Shown here piece by piece: positions 25,281 to 36,669 of a DNA stretch of 64,000 nt; within the stretch, counting starts at the first letter, position 1, and each line of letters begins with the position of its first letter. The notes beneath the pieces are model-generated. The model saw only the letters and a list, made by a program, of their open reading frames with translations. It ran no database searches and was not told the origin of the DNA. The DNA is from Aureobasidium sp. EXF-3400 (Eukaryota; Ascomycota; Dothideomycetes; Dothideales; Saccotheciaceae). The DNA lies in the NCBI GenBank assembly GCA_024195585.1, contig SWBL01000291.1, positions 1-64,000 of the forward strand, read 5' to 3'. The position numbers and the translations under genes are program-made.

Positions 25281-28200
25281 ATGAAGCTGGAAGCAGTCTT
25301 CCTGGCCTTTGGCCTCGTCACTTTGGTTAGAGGGCAGGTGGGGCCCGATGGATATACGACTGTCACTACTGCAACATGCACAACTACTGGGGTCAATATA
25401 TATGCCTACACCGATACCTCCGCCATTCCCTACAACTATATGTGTGGTGGTGGATCTGGAGGAACTGCCCTGACTACCGTCGCGTCGGCCAGCGTAAGCC
25501 GCTGGCAAGACTGCTTCTCGTACTGCGACACTTATATCGGCACAGTAGGCTGTACGGGATTCACATTTGTAAGTTCCTCGAGGCCACCAACATTCAAATT
25601 CTCTCAACAAACATCACCCCTATGCCAATCTCACGAGGCTGTGGTACGAGATGTGACTCGTTCTAATTCCTCTCTTCACCCGCCGCAGCTCTTCGCTCAC
25701 ACGAATGGGGACCTGATGTTGGACTTGAAGACTGTGCTAATCACAGCTTTGTTTAGAATCAAGGTGCAAACCTTGGTAATGGACCAGGCCAATGCATTCT
25801 GAAAGGCGGCACTCAATCGTTCGCTAGTACAACAGCACTGATTACCACCCGTATCGCAGGTCTCAACGCGCGCTATCTCGCCAGTATGTATCCGAAAGCT
25901 AAGCTACGTATAATCGGTCGACTGATGACGGACAGGGCCAAGTCCGACCTTCTCCTGTCCGCAACAAGATCAACAGACGTTGACCGACACATATGGTGGA
26001 GTATATCAGATCGCGTGTGGCAACGACACAACGGGTAGCTCGCCTAACTCTATGGTAAGCCAAGCGCCTAATGGCTTCAATGACTGCTTCGGGTTGTGCG
26101 ACAACTACACACCCCCTGCAACCGAGACTTACTATACCACTTGCAATGCGTTTGTCTATGTTGGCAAATCTAATGGTGTGGGAGCCGGTAACTGCTACCT
26201 CAAGTATGTCAATCCCTCTCCTACCTTCGCCACAGCCTACAATACGGGCAATGTTGGCGCCATCAGGATCGTTGCAGCACCCGCTGTAACAACGAGCAAC
26301 TCGTCGACTGTGTTCATATCTACAATGACACCAGCACCGGGCTCCGTAACCTCGCCTTCTTCAAGTTCCGCAAGTTCCTCAAGTTCTTCAAGTTCTCGTT
26401 CGTCCTTGGCCTCCTCAAGTCTGAGCAGTTCAATTTCTTCGAGTTCGTCAAGTTCAATATCTTCGAGTTCGTCATCTTCGGTATCTTCGAGTTCGTCAAG
26501 TTCAATATCTTCGAGTTCGTCGTCTTCTGGATCTTCGTCAATGTCGTCTACAGCCAGTAGCATAGCAGCACAAGTCACCACAGCAGCATCTAGTTCTATG
26601 CCTTCTGCGACTCCGGTAAGTTGTCCAGGATCAGACGGTACCACGTACACGAACTCCAATGGCGACCAATACTACATTGAGTGCGACCGCGCCTATTCAG
26701 GAGAACCCGATGTAAGCAACGAAGCACCCGATCTTGCCACCTGTATTGCACAATGCTCTGCCGATCCCCAATGTCATGCATCAGCGTACGAAGACGGCGT
26801 TTGCAACCTTAGATATAACATCTCGAACGACTATTATTTTGCCGCTACCGGATCGGATCTAGCCCTTCTATATCGCAGGGCCGTGGCAGCTGGTACCACG
26901 TCGGCATATACCTACTACTTCTCCATTACTGCCACATCTTCGAGCCTGTCTTCCTCGTCATCTTCCCAAAGTTCAAGCTCTTCATCCTCAATCAGCTCGA
27001 GTCTATCGAGTTCTAGCAGTTCGTCCTCGTCCAGCAGCAGTTCGTCAAGCAGTTCGAGTGTCTCGTCATCAATATCTTCTGGAATATCCTCATCGCTGAG
27101 TGGATCTGCCGGACAGGCCACCAGTTCCTCGTCCTCGTCCAGCAGCAGTTCATCGGCATCATCTAGCAGCAGTTCGAGTGTTTCCTCGTCACTTAGTAGC
27201 AGTGCGTCAAGTTCTAGCAGTTCGAGTAGTTCGAGTTCCAGCAGTTCTAGCGTTTCGTCATCGATATCATCGGTGATAAGCAATTCGGCCAGCCAAATCA
27301 CTTCATCCTCGAAAAGCAGTTCTTCTTCTTCGAGTCTTAGCAGCAGCAGCTCGTCGTCAGTCTCTAGCAGTAGCTCGTCTAGCGCGAGTTCGAGTTCTTC
27401 GTCATCAGCGTCTTCATCGAGTTCGTCTCTAGTTTCGTCGTCCGCCAGGGTTGCCTCAATATCGTCAAGTAGCTCCTCAAGTTCTAGCAGTTCTAGCGTT
27501 TCCAGCTCGCTTTCTTCGTCGTCGTCCTCGTCGGTTTCAAGCAGTTCTAGTAGCAGCGTATCCTCGTCGACATCATCTCTACTAAGCAGTTCAGCCAGTG
27601 CGATTACCGCCTCGTCACTTTCTTCTTCTTCAATTTCGAGCAGTTCTAGCTCGTCAGTTTCGAGTAGTTCTAGCTCATCAGTATCAAGTAGTTCTAGCTC
27701 ATCAGTATCGAGCAGCTCTAGTTCGTCGGTATCGAGCAGTTCTAGCTCATCAGTCTCGAGCAGTTTATCCTCGTCCGCCTCTCAGATCACTGCTTCGTCG
27801 TCGTCAGTTTCCAGCAGTTCAAGTTCATCTGTTTCGAGCAGTTCTAGTTCGTCGGTATCGAGCAGTTCTAGTTCTTCTGTTTCGAGCAGTCTATCCTCTT
27901 CGACATCATCCCTACTCAGTAGCTCAGCTGGTCGTATAACTGCTTCGTCTTCTTCGTCGTCAGGGTCAAGTTCTAGCAGTTCTAGTGTTTCTAGCTCGCT
28001 CTCTTCGTCTTCGTCCTCATCAGTATCAAGCAGTCTCAGTTCATCGAGTTCCAGCAGCGTATCCTCATCGGTATCCTCCATACTCAGCAGCTCAGCCGGC
28101 GGAGTTACGGCATCGGCATCTTCAAGTTCCAGCAGTTCTAGCAGTTCCAGCATATCTAGCTCTCTCTCCTCGTCTTCGTCCTCGTCGGTATCGAGTAGTC

Positions 28201-28826
28201 TATCCTCGTCATCGTCAAGTAGCGTATCTTCATCGGTATCATCTGTTTTGAGCAGTTCAGCAAGTGGAATCACCGCATCAGCCTCTATATCTTCTTCCTC
28301 CTCATCAAGTTCAGGATCTTCATCATCTAGCAGCAGCGTCAGTTCAAGCCTATCGAGCTCCAGCAGTTCAAGTGTATCGTCGTCAATATCATCCCTGGCC
28401 TCATCTTCCGCAGGAATAGCTTCCATATCTGCATCTCTGAGCAGTTCTTCCTCGTCATTTTCGAGCAGCTCTAGTTCTTCAGTCTCAAGCAGTCTATCAT
28501 CGTCGAGTAGCAGTAGTGCTTCTTCTTCGAGCAGCATTGTCAGTTCAAGTCTGTCAAGTTCCAGCAGTTCGAGTATATCATCCCTGGCCTCTTCTTCTGC
28601 AGGAGTCGCTTCCATATCTGCATCTCTGAGCTCCTCATCATTTTCATCAAGTTCTAGTTCCTCTGTTTCAAGCAGTCTGTCCTCATCAAGTAGCAGCAGT
28701 GTTTCTTCGTCGAGCAGTTCTTCGATTTCGTCGGTCTTGAGTTCCAGCGCGAACGTTCCATTTTCTTGCAATTCTACGGTCACGGTATCGGTGACTTGGA
28801 CACCACCACAGGGTATGAAGTTCTGA
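25281..28826 (+). CDS. secreted apple-like/serine-repeat surface protein
   Basis: Three exons, 25281-25568, 25757-25883 and 25936-28826, total 3306 nt, 1101 residues. A signal peptide (MKLEAVFLAFGLVTLVRG) is followed by three cysteine-rich modules of about 90-110 residues. Each resembles fungal PAN/apple-like lectin domains, with an aromatic-Cys-Gly start, a CFxxC segment and a CxxF/CNAF segment: roughly residues 30-135, 140-245 and 290-395. A short Ser tract separates modules 2 and 3. From about residue 400 to 1080 the protein is nearly all Ser, broken by Val, Leu, Ile and Ala in an eight-residue rhythm (VSSSSSSS). It ends with a short Cys-containing tail and no hydrophobic GPI signal. Such stalks are heavily O-mannosylated wall or adhesion proteins by analogy. 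The 188-bp first intron could hide an extra exon. Function beyond surface attachment is unknown. Confidence 0.82.
26361..28760 (+). repeat. serine-codon microsatellite/minisatellite array inside the surface protein gene
   Basis: The region is built from TCN and AGY codons with imperfect 24-bp units encoding VSSSSSSS, clearest at about 27640-27780. Higher-order units of roughly 180-220 bp each end in a variant of SS(L/I/V)LSSSA(G/S)xITAS. Copies start near 27575, 27885, 28065 and 28235, and related units with AGxASISASLSS lie near 28400 and 28590. The six Ser codons are mixed, so amino-acid identity is better kept than DNA identity. Confidence 0.85.
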
Positions 28827-29608
28827 GGATGGACAGGCATATGGTCTCACGGTCGGTACAGGATCGTAACGGTAATACTAGCATAGTTAGCGATTTTGAA
28901 AAGGGAGAAGATTGATTTTGTATTCTTATGCTTCTTTGAGATTGTTCACCATGTGTGTGTCTATAGTAGCGTCAAGAGAACTGATGACATTCATCGAGAG
29001 GAGAGGATCGAACTTTGATCTTCCATTGGGATATATCTATCTACTAATATGGAGCCATTGGGTCTTAAATCGCTCTGGTTACAGATTTTAGCACGCAACA
29101 CAAAAGAACGACTGTCGAGTGTGTGGTCCAGTGACGTGCTCGTTCTTTCTTTCCATACTTTTTATTAAATAATGGATTGAATGTGTGCGCGAGAGAAAAG
29201 TTGATGGCGATGTTGGAGGCAGGCGCGTTCAGTTCCGGAAAGTCCTCACTGAGAAGTGGAACTGTAAAAATTTCGTCTACAAACCGACTTTCAATATCAT
29301 AATCATCTATCTAGCTCGCCAAGGAATAACTTGTTCGTTGGGAATATCCGAAATTGATGATGATGTTGGGAATAGACCCCCTACTTTGTACCTCTCCAGT
29401 TTTGTTGTTCAGTGACAGAGCTGTGGAAATAAACAATGCAACTTGCTCCAAATGCTTTGCCCTCATGTGAAAACGCCTCAAAGATGAAAAAACGAATATA
29501 ATCCCTGTGTCAATCGAACTGCGACCGACAAGCTCTCAAATAGGCCCGAAGAAGATGGGAGAAGAAAAAGGAGGACACAGAACTTCCGGCTTGCGAGAGA
29601 CGGTCGGA
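28827..29608. other. convergent intergenic region
   Basis: 3' side of the serine-rich gene and of SNF1. AT-rich, no credible ORF on either strand. Confidence 0.5.
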
Positions 29609-32230
29609 TCATGCGCCCTGAGCTAGTTGCACGATGAGACTACTAGCCACATCCATGAAGGGGAAGGGACTTGAGATATCCTTCTCCTCGGGTATACGCC
29701 CACAGCCCATGTATCCCTCATCCATATCTTCGTCGTCATGCTCCTCGTCACGCCAAACATCTGACGCCTCGCCATCTGCGTGCGTCTTAATTTCACGTCT
29801 CAGACGACGCACAAGACGTTCATAGCCAGCGCACTTGAAATCGACCATGAAGCTGTCTTGCTCGATACAGTACAGCTGGATAGTCACATACACCCACGCG
29901 CTCTCGTTGGGTGCTGGGTGGCGGCGACGGAGGCTGTCCTGACCAAAGCTGCCGGGGCCCGTGGCGGCGATGTTATCGGTGGATGCGTGGGCGCTGCCGT
30001 GAACACTGCTCGGTTGGACGGGTGAGTTGAAACCTGCGGGTGAGGCCGCTAGACTGGTACTGCTGCCCATTGTAGAGCTGCGGCGGCGGATACCTTCATG
30101 AAGATCGACGCGACTGGAGTGTGTCGACGATGGATGTGCTACACCAGGAGGGAACATGCCGTCCTTGCGGAATCTCGCGTTGATGATCCACGGGTCCTCA
30201 GGGATCTTGTAGCCCCAGTCGTTCTCGGGTCCAAGAGGTTCGCGAATATTTGACTTGCGACCCTGGCTACGGGACAATTCCTCGCCAAAGTCATCATCTG
30301 ACATGTCTGATGCATGACCGCCACGAGAACGTCGTTTTGCGCGCTCTTCATGGGTGGAATACTCAGGATCAGTACCAGCCTCGGGATCCGAGTCGGAGTA
30401 TTCGGGGCTCTGACTACCATCTCTAGCATGACGCCTGCGATTCCTTGGAGGGCTTCCTTCACCGTGACCTGGACGACGCACGACGGGAGCTTCCCAAACA
30501 GCGTTCATTGCCTTCAACGCTTTGTAAATTGCCAACATGGCTTCTGAGGGGCTGTTGCGACTGCGAATACCAAACTGCCACTTGGTTGGCTTGATCTTTC
30601 TGGCATCCTTGTTTGGAAGAGGCGTCATCATCTCAGGCTTGTCTCGGCCTCCGATCTGATTACCCTTGACATGTGGCCTCAATCTCCTGAGAACGGCAGC
30701 ACGTTGTTCACTTGTCAGTTCTTTGCCCTCGCCTCCAGGCACACTGTTTGGAGCATATGGATCGAGTTCACCTTCCGGTATAGCAGCTCTGGGGGTAGTA
30801 CCCTGCATATATGCTTGGTGGAAAGAGGGAAGAGACGAAGGTAGTATACCGATGGTCGTCGCCGGAGTGCGAGCTTCGTGAGCGGAACTGGTAGAACCAT
30901 GGCGGGGATGCTCGACATTCGATGCTGGATTAGATGTGCCAGGTGCAGGATGGCGAGCGTTTGGTGGAGAAGTGACAGTGGTTTGGAATGTTGGCGGCGA
31001 CTGAGCAAGCCATGGCTGCAGATCTGGATTGTGTGCGAGCGAAGGGTTGGCTTTCATGATTGTGTTTTCGCGCACAATGAGATAAGCGTCTTTGATGGCG
31101 CTGGGCTCATCCTTAGCGAGGGCCTCTGTCACATCATCCTTTGCGTAACCCATAGTTTTGCCTAACTTCCCAACAACACTTTCGTGCAACTTCTGTTGCA
31201 CCACTGCAGGCTTGGTAGGGGCCAATTTGGCCGGATCGATTGATCTGTTGGGGTCGATGCCCTGGTCCATAAACTCCTCGACAGGTGGTGTGAGGTAATC
31301 GGGCAGGTCTTTGAGGAACCATGGATCCAGCTTGATCTCGTCAATAGTGATACGAGTGACAGGGCTGACTTGCAACATTCTTTTGATCAGACGAGCGGCA
31401 CCTGATGAAATGTAGCTTGGCGTATGATACGTGCCAGACTGGATTTTCTTAAAAAGCGTCGGGATGTATTCATCGTCAAAGGGAAGGCGGGCGCAGAGCA
31501 AAACATAAAGAATTACACCACAACTCCATACATCGACCTCGGGGCCGGCATATAGCTTGCCTCCAACAACTTCAGGAGCTGCATAGTTGGGACTGCCACA
31601 ACTAGTTTTGAGGAAATTTCCATCGGTCATGATGTTGCTCAAACCAAAATCGGCAATCTTGACATTGAGAGCGTCATCTAGCAGCAGGTTTTCGGGCTTG
31701 AGATCACGATGGACAATCTTGTGACGATGGCAGTACTCGACAGCGCACACGATTTGCTGGAAGAACTTGCGAGCCTTGTCTTCGGCCATGCGTCCATGGT
31801 CTAGAATGTACTGGAACAATTCTCCGCCTGCGTATTCGAGGACCATGATGATCTCCTTTGGGGTTGTTATGACCGTATAGAGCTTGATGATGTGGGGATG
31901 GCGCAGCAGCTGCAGGTATTGGATCTCGCGTTCTATACGGCCAGCCATGTCACGGGTGACGAGCTTCTGGCGAGAGATGATTTTGAGGGCGACTTTCTGA
32001 CCACTGACTTTGTGGACAGCCAGCTTGACCTTGCCGAAGGAGCCTTCGCCTAACGTTCTCACAATATCATACTGGCCCAAGCGTCTCTTATTAGCTACAG
32101 GCGGAGCAGGTTGGGATTTCGAGGTGGCAGCCAAAGCGGTGGGTGGATTCGAATCGTCATTTTGTGAGGCATTGGTTGGACGGCGGGTCATGGAAAGCGA
32201 GAGGTCATCGTCGTCGAAGGCCTGAGCCAT
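29609..32230 (-). CDS. SNF1: SNF1/AMPK alpha-subunit protein kinase
   Basis: A single exon of 873 residues. An N-terminal about 53-residue variable tail precedes a Ser/Thr kinase domain at about 54-305. Glycine loop is LGEGSFGKV, catalytic Lys is K83, catalytic loop HRDLKPEN at 174-181, DFG at 194-196. The activation-loop Thr209 sits in FLKTSCGSPNYAAPE, the site phosphorylated by the upstream kinase (T210 in yeast). A UBA-like/autoinhibitory segment follows at about 355-400, then a Pro/Ser-rich linker. The C-terminal regulatory domain that binds the beta and gamma subunits is seen in KPTKWQFGIRSRNSPSEAML and the final YVTIQLYCIEQDSFMVDFKC block. Family role: master energy-stress kinase required for release from glucose repression and growth on alternative carbon sources. 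The protein is longer than yeast Snf1 because of the linker, as is common in filamentous fungi. Confidence 0.96.
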   Translation of the reverse strand: MAQAFDDDDLSLSMTRRPTNASQNDDSNPPTALAATSKSQPAPPVANKRRLGQYDIVRTLGEGSFGKVKLAVHKVSGQKVALKIISRQKLVTRDMAGRIEREIQYLQLLRHPHIIKLYTVITTPKEIIMVLEYAGGELFQYILDHGRMAEDKARKFFQQIVCAVEYCHRHKIVHRDLKPENLLLDDALNVKIADFGLSNIMTDGNFLKTSCGSPNYAAPEVVGGKLYAGPEVDVWSCGVILYVLLCARLPFDDEYIPTLFKKIQSGTYHTPSYISSGAARLIKRMLQVSPVTRITIDEIKLDPWFLKDLPDYLTPPVEEFMDQGIDPNRSIDPAKLAPTKPAVVQQKLHESVVGKLGKTMGYAKDDVTEALAKDEPSAIKDAYLIVRENTIMKANPSLAHNPDLQPWLAQSPPTFQTTVTSPPNARHPAPGTSNPASNVEHPRHGSTSSAHEARTPATTIGILPSSLPSFHQAYMQGTTPRAAIPEGELDPYAPNSVPGGEGKELTSEQRAAVLRRLRPHVKGNQIGGRDKPEMMTPLPNKDARKIKPTKWQFGIRSRNSPSEAMLAIYKALKAMNAVWEAPVVRRPGHGEGSPPRNRRRHARDGSQSPEYSDSDPEAGTDPEYSTHEERAKRRSRGGHASDMSDDDFGEELSRSQGRKSNIREPLGPENDWGYKIPEDPWIINARFRKDGMFPPGVAHPSSTHSSRVDLHEGIRRRSSTMGSSTSLAASPAGFNSPVQPSSVHGSAHASTDNIAATGPGSFGQDSLRRRHPAPNESAWVYVTIQLYCIEQDSFMVDFKCAGYERLVRRLRREIKTHADGEASDVWRDEEHDDEDMDEGYMGCGRIPEEKDISSPFPFMDVASSLIVQLAQGA

Positions 32231-34081
32231 GGTGGAAGGAGCGACGCGTTAGCTGCGAGGCCACGGATGGGCGAGAAGAGGAGGAAGTGACGGGGCGATG
32301 GGGAGAGTTCAGGACAGTTGAAGTGGTTGAGGGCGCACTCGATAATGGTTGGCGATGCGTTGTGATATGGGCAGGTGCGTTGTGGTCCCGACGGACGAAT
32401 GCTGCTGGCGGCTGCGGGTAGGCGTCGATGTCGCACTTGAAGCCTGTCAACGTGGCCGCCTTTGGTATGGAAGTGGGAGCTGGCGATGTGGAGGTTCTGT
32501 GTCGTGGGTCGTGACAGGCAGCAAGCAACAGGCGGGGACTTTGTCAATCGCTGTCCCTCGCTCCCCCGGTTGCCGCACAGACCCTATACCGATGTCATCA
32601 CGGGACTCGTGAGCCTGTCCACCTGCTGCTTTCATTCGTGCATCTTGCTCCTGTTTCTTTGACTAGACTGTAGACACCTCTTTTCGGCCTGCTGCAGCCA
32701 CTGCATGTTGATAAGAGATGCTGTGTCCTCTCAGCTCGCAGCTGCTCTTTCCCTTGACTGATGTACTTGTCCACCTTCGGCAAAGCTGCCCCGCGAAGCC
32801 CCTCATCACCCCGACTTCCACAATTTCAACCCATCACAATTCCTGTCATTGCTGTCGACAGAACATTTGGTTCATTACCAGCATACTCTGCCGGCTCTAG
32901 AATACGTCCTCTTTTACCATAGATCATTAAGTCTCGAGAATCAAGCTCCAGTATCATGCATTCTTTGCCGCGCACAACCGACATCACATATGCAATGCAC
33001 CCGCTTTGCATAGCATTTTCTTGCTACTTTATCCACTCATGTTTCTGTGGCACTCAATCCTGTTCACCAACATTGCTTTTGTGCTCTCCCAGCTGTCGAT
33101 TCCGTTATCTAACTTACCTTCTGTTGTCCTGCTTTGTCTTACCATTCTCCGCCTCGAGTTGCTCAAGTCTGGTAACAAGCTTTATATGAAGGTATTGACC
33201 TCTCACTCAGCACTTCTTGTACACCGTAGTAGAGACCATAGATGTATATGTTAGAAAGCATCAGTCAAAAAACCTTAACACCAACAAGACGCTTCAACAC
33301 ATGATTTGAGGCTTTTGGAGGAGGGTAGAGTAGATCGGCGACATCCTGGGAATGCTGGTGATAGTAGATACCGTTTGTCTACATTTGGTGAGCACCATCT
33401 TATCCTTGAGCCATGTTTGATACACGAGAGCTGCACCAAAAAGATCGAATTGAACACTCGGAAGGTCTGACCACACGTGCTCGTGACGTTCTTCATGTCC
33501 CGTCTATGTCGGCGCTTGCTCACCCGAGAAGCAGCAACAATATCTTGAACATCTCGATCCATACAGAGTACCGCCACGGGATCGGAAGACAACGACAGAG
33601 CAACTTGGAAAGACTATCGATCATAAACTCTTTGATCGAGAAGGTGTGAACAAGTTTGGGAGATTCCAGAAGCCATCGGACAAGCACAGCTCCAACGACG
33701 GCGCCTACGGCAAGTCAAGAACGACGCTACGGCACCGGCTCGACACAAAATTTCCCGATCCCGCATTCAACATGCAGGGAACGCTTCAAAATGTGGCTTC
33801 TGCCATGGGGGAAATCACCGCAGAACTTCCTCCCCAACAATACTCGTACGCCGAGTTCGCTTCGGAGAAACGTTGATATAACGAGTCCCTCCTGCTCAAG
33901 GTGACTCATCTGTCGGTCAATCATCCGGATACCCGTGCGCCTTGTAGAGAGCGGGAGCGCGTAGCGCTGAGAAGCATAGAAAAAGTTTATCTTATCAATC
34001 TGTGCATCCCCCATCTGGCCATTGACTGTGTCTTGCATCGATTTTTTCTCAAGAAGTAATCTCGCATAACACTCTCACTCT
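32231..34081. promoter_or_regulatory. long divergent intergenic region, SNF1 / MFS permease
   Basis: 1.85 kb between opposed starts, the largest well-bounded promoter interval in the window. The SNF1-proximal part (32231-32700) is G-rich on the plus strand, so C/T-rich on the coding strand. The middle part, 32700-33250, is T/C-rich and noncoding. The permease-proximal part contains a long open frame on the plus strand, described separately at 33487-33876. Confidence 0.45.
33487..33876 (+). other. possible small gene or 3' exon upstream of the MFS permease
   Basis: After an in-frame stop at 33484-33486 the frame stays open for 129 codons to a TGA at 33874-33876. The first in-frame ATG is only at 33646 (76 residues). 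The translated composition looks protein-like, with blocks such as QYLEHLDPYRVPPRDRK, KLFDREGVNKFGRF and ITAELPPQQYSYAEFASEKR, including internal sequence before the first Met. That pattern suggests a terminal exon spliced from upstream, but no convincing donor/acceptor pair in the right phase was found. A 103-residue ORF on the opposite strand overlaps it. I recognise no family. It could be a relic, a small gene or chance. Confidence 0.3.
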
Positions 34082-35860
34082 ATGGCTAGTTCACGAGAGC
34101 AGGCTGCTGCCATGGAACTGGCTGGCTACGGCTCTAAAGAAGCACCAGTCGTTGATGATCAGGAGCTGGGATCAGAGGGCGCTGATTTGGCTCGCATTGA
34201 GCGTGTCTACAAGTATGTTAACATCGTACTCATTAACGAACGTGTCAACAAGGTCTGACAGAAGAATAGAAAAATCGATCGCAGGATAATTCCGCGTATG
34301 AATGTTATGTTCACTGGATAGCTGGAATTGGCTGACATGTATACAGCATTTTGGTTACTTTATTTCCTCTGCTCAGCCATCCGCTCCAATGTCGGTCTGG
34401 CACAAACCATGAACTCGGCACAAGGTCATGACCTCTCCGACGTCCTCAATTTGACACCCAAGCAAGTTTCCACCGGTCTGGCACTCTTTTACGTCTGCTA
34501 TGTTGTTTTCGATTGTCCTTCGAACCTCATAATGTCCAAATTGAGCCCGCACGTATGGATGAGCAGAATCGTGCTAAGCGTTGGCATCATCGGCACTTGC
34601 ATGACGGCCATGAAGGCAGCTTGGAGCCTCTATCTGCTACGACTGCTGCTGGGCATTGTCATCGCCGGCATGTGGCCTGGCATGACCTACTACCTCAGTC
34701 TGTACTACCCGCCCTCGCGCTGCGCAAGACGTATTGGACACTACTACACTGCAGCACAGTTATCGGCAGCTGTTGTTGGTCTAGTCAGCGCTGGCTTCCA
34801 GAAGATGGATGGACTTGGAGGTCTCGTGGGCTTCCAGTGGATGTTCCTGATATACGGGTTGTTGGCAATCATCCTTGGCATTGTTCTACTATGGTGGTTG
34901 CCCGATCGCCCCCATCCCCCTAGCGAGAAGATCGAATCACTCGTTGGTTGGAGACGCCTGTTGCCCCGAAGCCCGCCTGTACTCACAGGAGAGGACGCTC
35001 GCATTCATTATGAGGAGCTCACAAGAGTGTACCATCGTCCCTCCTGGGGATGGAAAGACTTGGGTCGTGTGCTCATTGACTGGCGTCTTTGGCCATTGGT
35101 CATCATGTACTTTGGCGTCGTCGGCGTTGGTATGTCTCTATCACTATCAACTAACATGACTTGTACTAACGTTCAAACAGGCATCGGTGTTCAGAGTTAT
35201 GGTACGGTCATCATCCACGCCATCAACCCTAGCCTCAGCAGTATCAACTTGTCCTTGCTCTTTGCGCCCATCTGGATTATGGATCTGATTGCCATCCTCC
35301 TCATCACTCCCCTCAGCGATCGCTTCCACACCCACCGCCACCTCATCTTCAGTCTATCCTGTCTCGTTATCCTCGCTGGTCTCCTCACCACCACTTTCGC
35401 CGGCACCAACGACAGCTGGTCGAGATATGGAGGTCTCTTGATCATCGGATTTGGTCTTGGCCCCACTGTGCCGACCATCATGGCAATGAGCACTTCCATC
35501 TTCCAGCCACGTCACGGCGAAGTAGGCATCGCTGCAGCCTCGGCACTTGTCTCTGGTCTTGGTAACCTCGGTTCCATCCTGACCACTTATGCATTGTATT
35601 CTGGATGGCCTGAAGATGCAAAGGGTCCTCACAAGTACAGGAAGAGCAATTTGGTCATGGTGGGTATGGTGTGTGCTAGTATCGTGGCTAGTGGTGTGAT
35701 GGTTTTGCTGCTCAGGTGGACCAGGACTGAGGGTGCACAGGCTATTAAGGATGCTGTCGAGAACAAGGACATTATGGTTGACGGTGCCGCAAAGCGAGAG
35801 TTGAGAGAGCTTAGAGCGCAACAAGGATTTAGCCTGAACAGACTCAAGGTACACAGATAA
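34082..35860 (+). CDS. major facilitator superfamily permease, anion:cation symporter (DAL5/allantoate) type
   Basis: Four exons, 34082-34212, 34270-34295, 34347-35129 and 35181-35860, total 1620 nt, 539 residues. The first two exons encode a hydrophilic N-terminus ending RIERVYKKIDRRIIPPFWLL, the classic start of fungal ACS-family permeases. About twelve membrane segments follow, with a long loop between TM6 and TM7 (residues about 235-300, containing RRLLPRSPPVLTGEDA) and the LLGIVIAGMWPGMTYYLS motif at TM4. Yeast relatives include Dal5, Tna1, Vht1, Seo1 and Fen2, carrying allantoate, nicotinate, biotin, pantothenate or small peptides. Substrate cannot be assigned. The 26-nt second exon is easily missed, and without it the N-terminus would be wrong. 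It lies divergent from SNF1 with no linked catabolic genes. Confidence 0.93.
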
Positions 35861-36006
35861 AGCAAAACGTGAAATCTAGATGTAAAGTACAGGATGTAGC
35901 ATAATTATCTAATAGACAAGACAGAATTTTGTAATAGGACGAGACCCAGACAATGTGACCGGTGTAGTGGTATCCTCTTGTCTATCTCAAGATCTCGGAT
36001 GAATAT

Positions 36007-36669
36007 TTACCAAACCATTTCTCTATGCATCCTCCCTAGGCGTTCTGCCATGGTATGTATGACTTCGAAAGTCATGGCAGCAGGCTTCCACACATCCTTC
36101 CAGTAAATCGTAATCTTCTCCAGTTCCAGCTGTATATATTCAAGATCCAGACGCTCGTAAGCCACATCAAATTGGTTATAAACAATACTCGTGCGAAGAG
36201 AGCCTCCAGGAACGAACTTCACAACCAACTGCATGCTAGATGGCTTGGCCCAATCCGCAGTAAAGGTGACAGTGTCAATATGTTGCATGAATATATCTGC
36301 GACTCTTGATTCGCGGAACGTCTTCCAGGTTGTTTTGGATTGGCGATCGACTAGTGTAGCCGTACGCCTGTTAAACATATCTATCAAGGATAGATGAGGA
36401 AAGGTTACACACCAATCATTTGGCTGCGTGTTTGGTTCCAAGAAGTATTCGAGTTGCAGCTCTGTTCTGGGTAGAAGCAGCTGCAAACATCGAAGGCGGA
36501 CCTCACGTGTATACTGTGAAGGCAAATCTTGCAGAAACTTAAAGATCGGCCTCGGAGATGAATGATTGAGGTATTCGAACAGAGGACGGAAGAGTGCTTG
36601 TGGTAGCTCTGCTGTAAGTAGCGAACTGAAAAGTGTGGATGGATCTGCGGACAGCATTTCAGTAGACAT
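36007..36669 (-). CDS. uncharacterised protein, single exon
   Basis: 220 residues in one open frame. Soluble, with no signal peptide or membrane segment. The N-terminal third is helical (residues about 12-75, with LPQALFRPLFEYL and VRLRCLQLLLP), followed by a mixed alpha/beta stretch. Several Trp and aromatic residues (DWCVTFPHL, FTADWAKPSSM, IYWKDVWKPAAM) suggest a folded domain rather than a shadow ORF. The frame is open across the whole region while the opposite strand is fragmented. I do not recognise the family. It ends only about 150 bp from the convergent permease stop and begins across a 536-bp divergent interval from the tyrosine phosphatase. Confidence 0.6.
   Translation of the reverse strand: MSTEMLSADPSTLFSSLLTAELPQALFRPLFEYLNHSSPRPIFKFLQDLPSQYTREVRLRCLQLLLPRTELQLEYFLEPNTQPNDWCVTFPHLSLIDMFNRRTATLVDRQSKTTWKTFRESRVADIFMQHIDTVTFTADWAKPSSMQLVVKFVPGGSLRTSIVYNQFDVAYERLDLEYIQLELEKITIYWKDVWKPAAMTFEVIHTMAERLGRMHREMVW

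Noticed and set aside
27640..27780. Regular about 24-bp repeats that might suggest a CRISPR-like array
   Set aside because: The units are in frame, encode VSSSSSSS and lack unique spacers. The genome is eukaryotic.
27782..28840. 352-residue Glu/Asp/Leu-rich ORF on the minus strand (also 26237-26659 and 26915-27301)
   Set aside because: It is the antisense of the serine tract: TCN and AGY codons read backwards give GAN and CTN codons without stops. It has no domain and no independent promoter.
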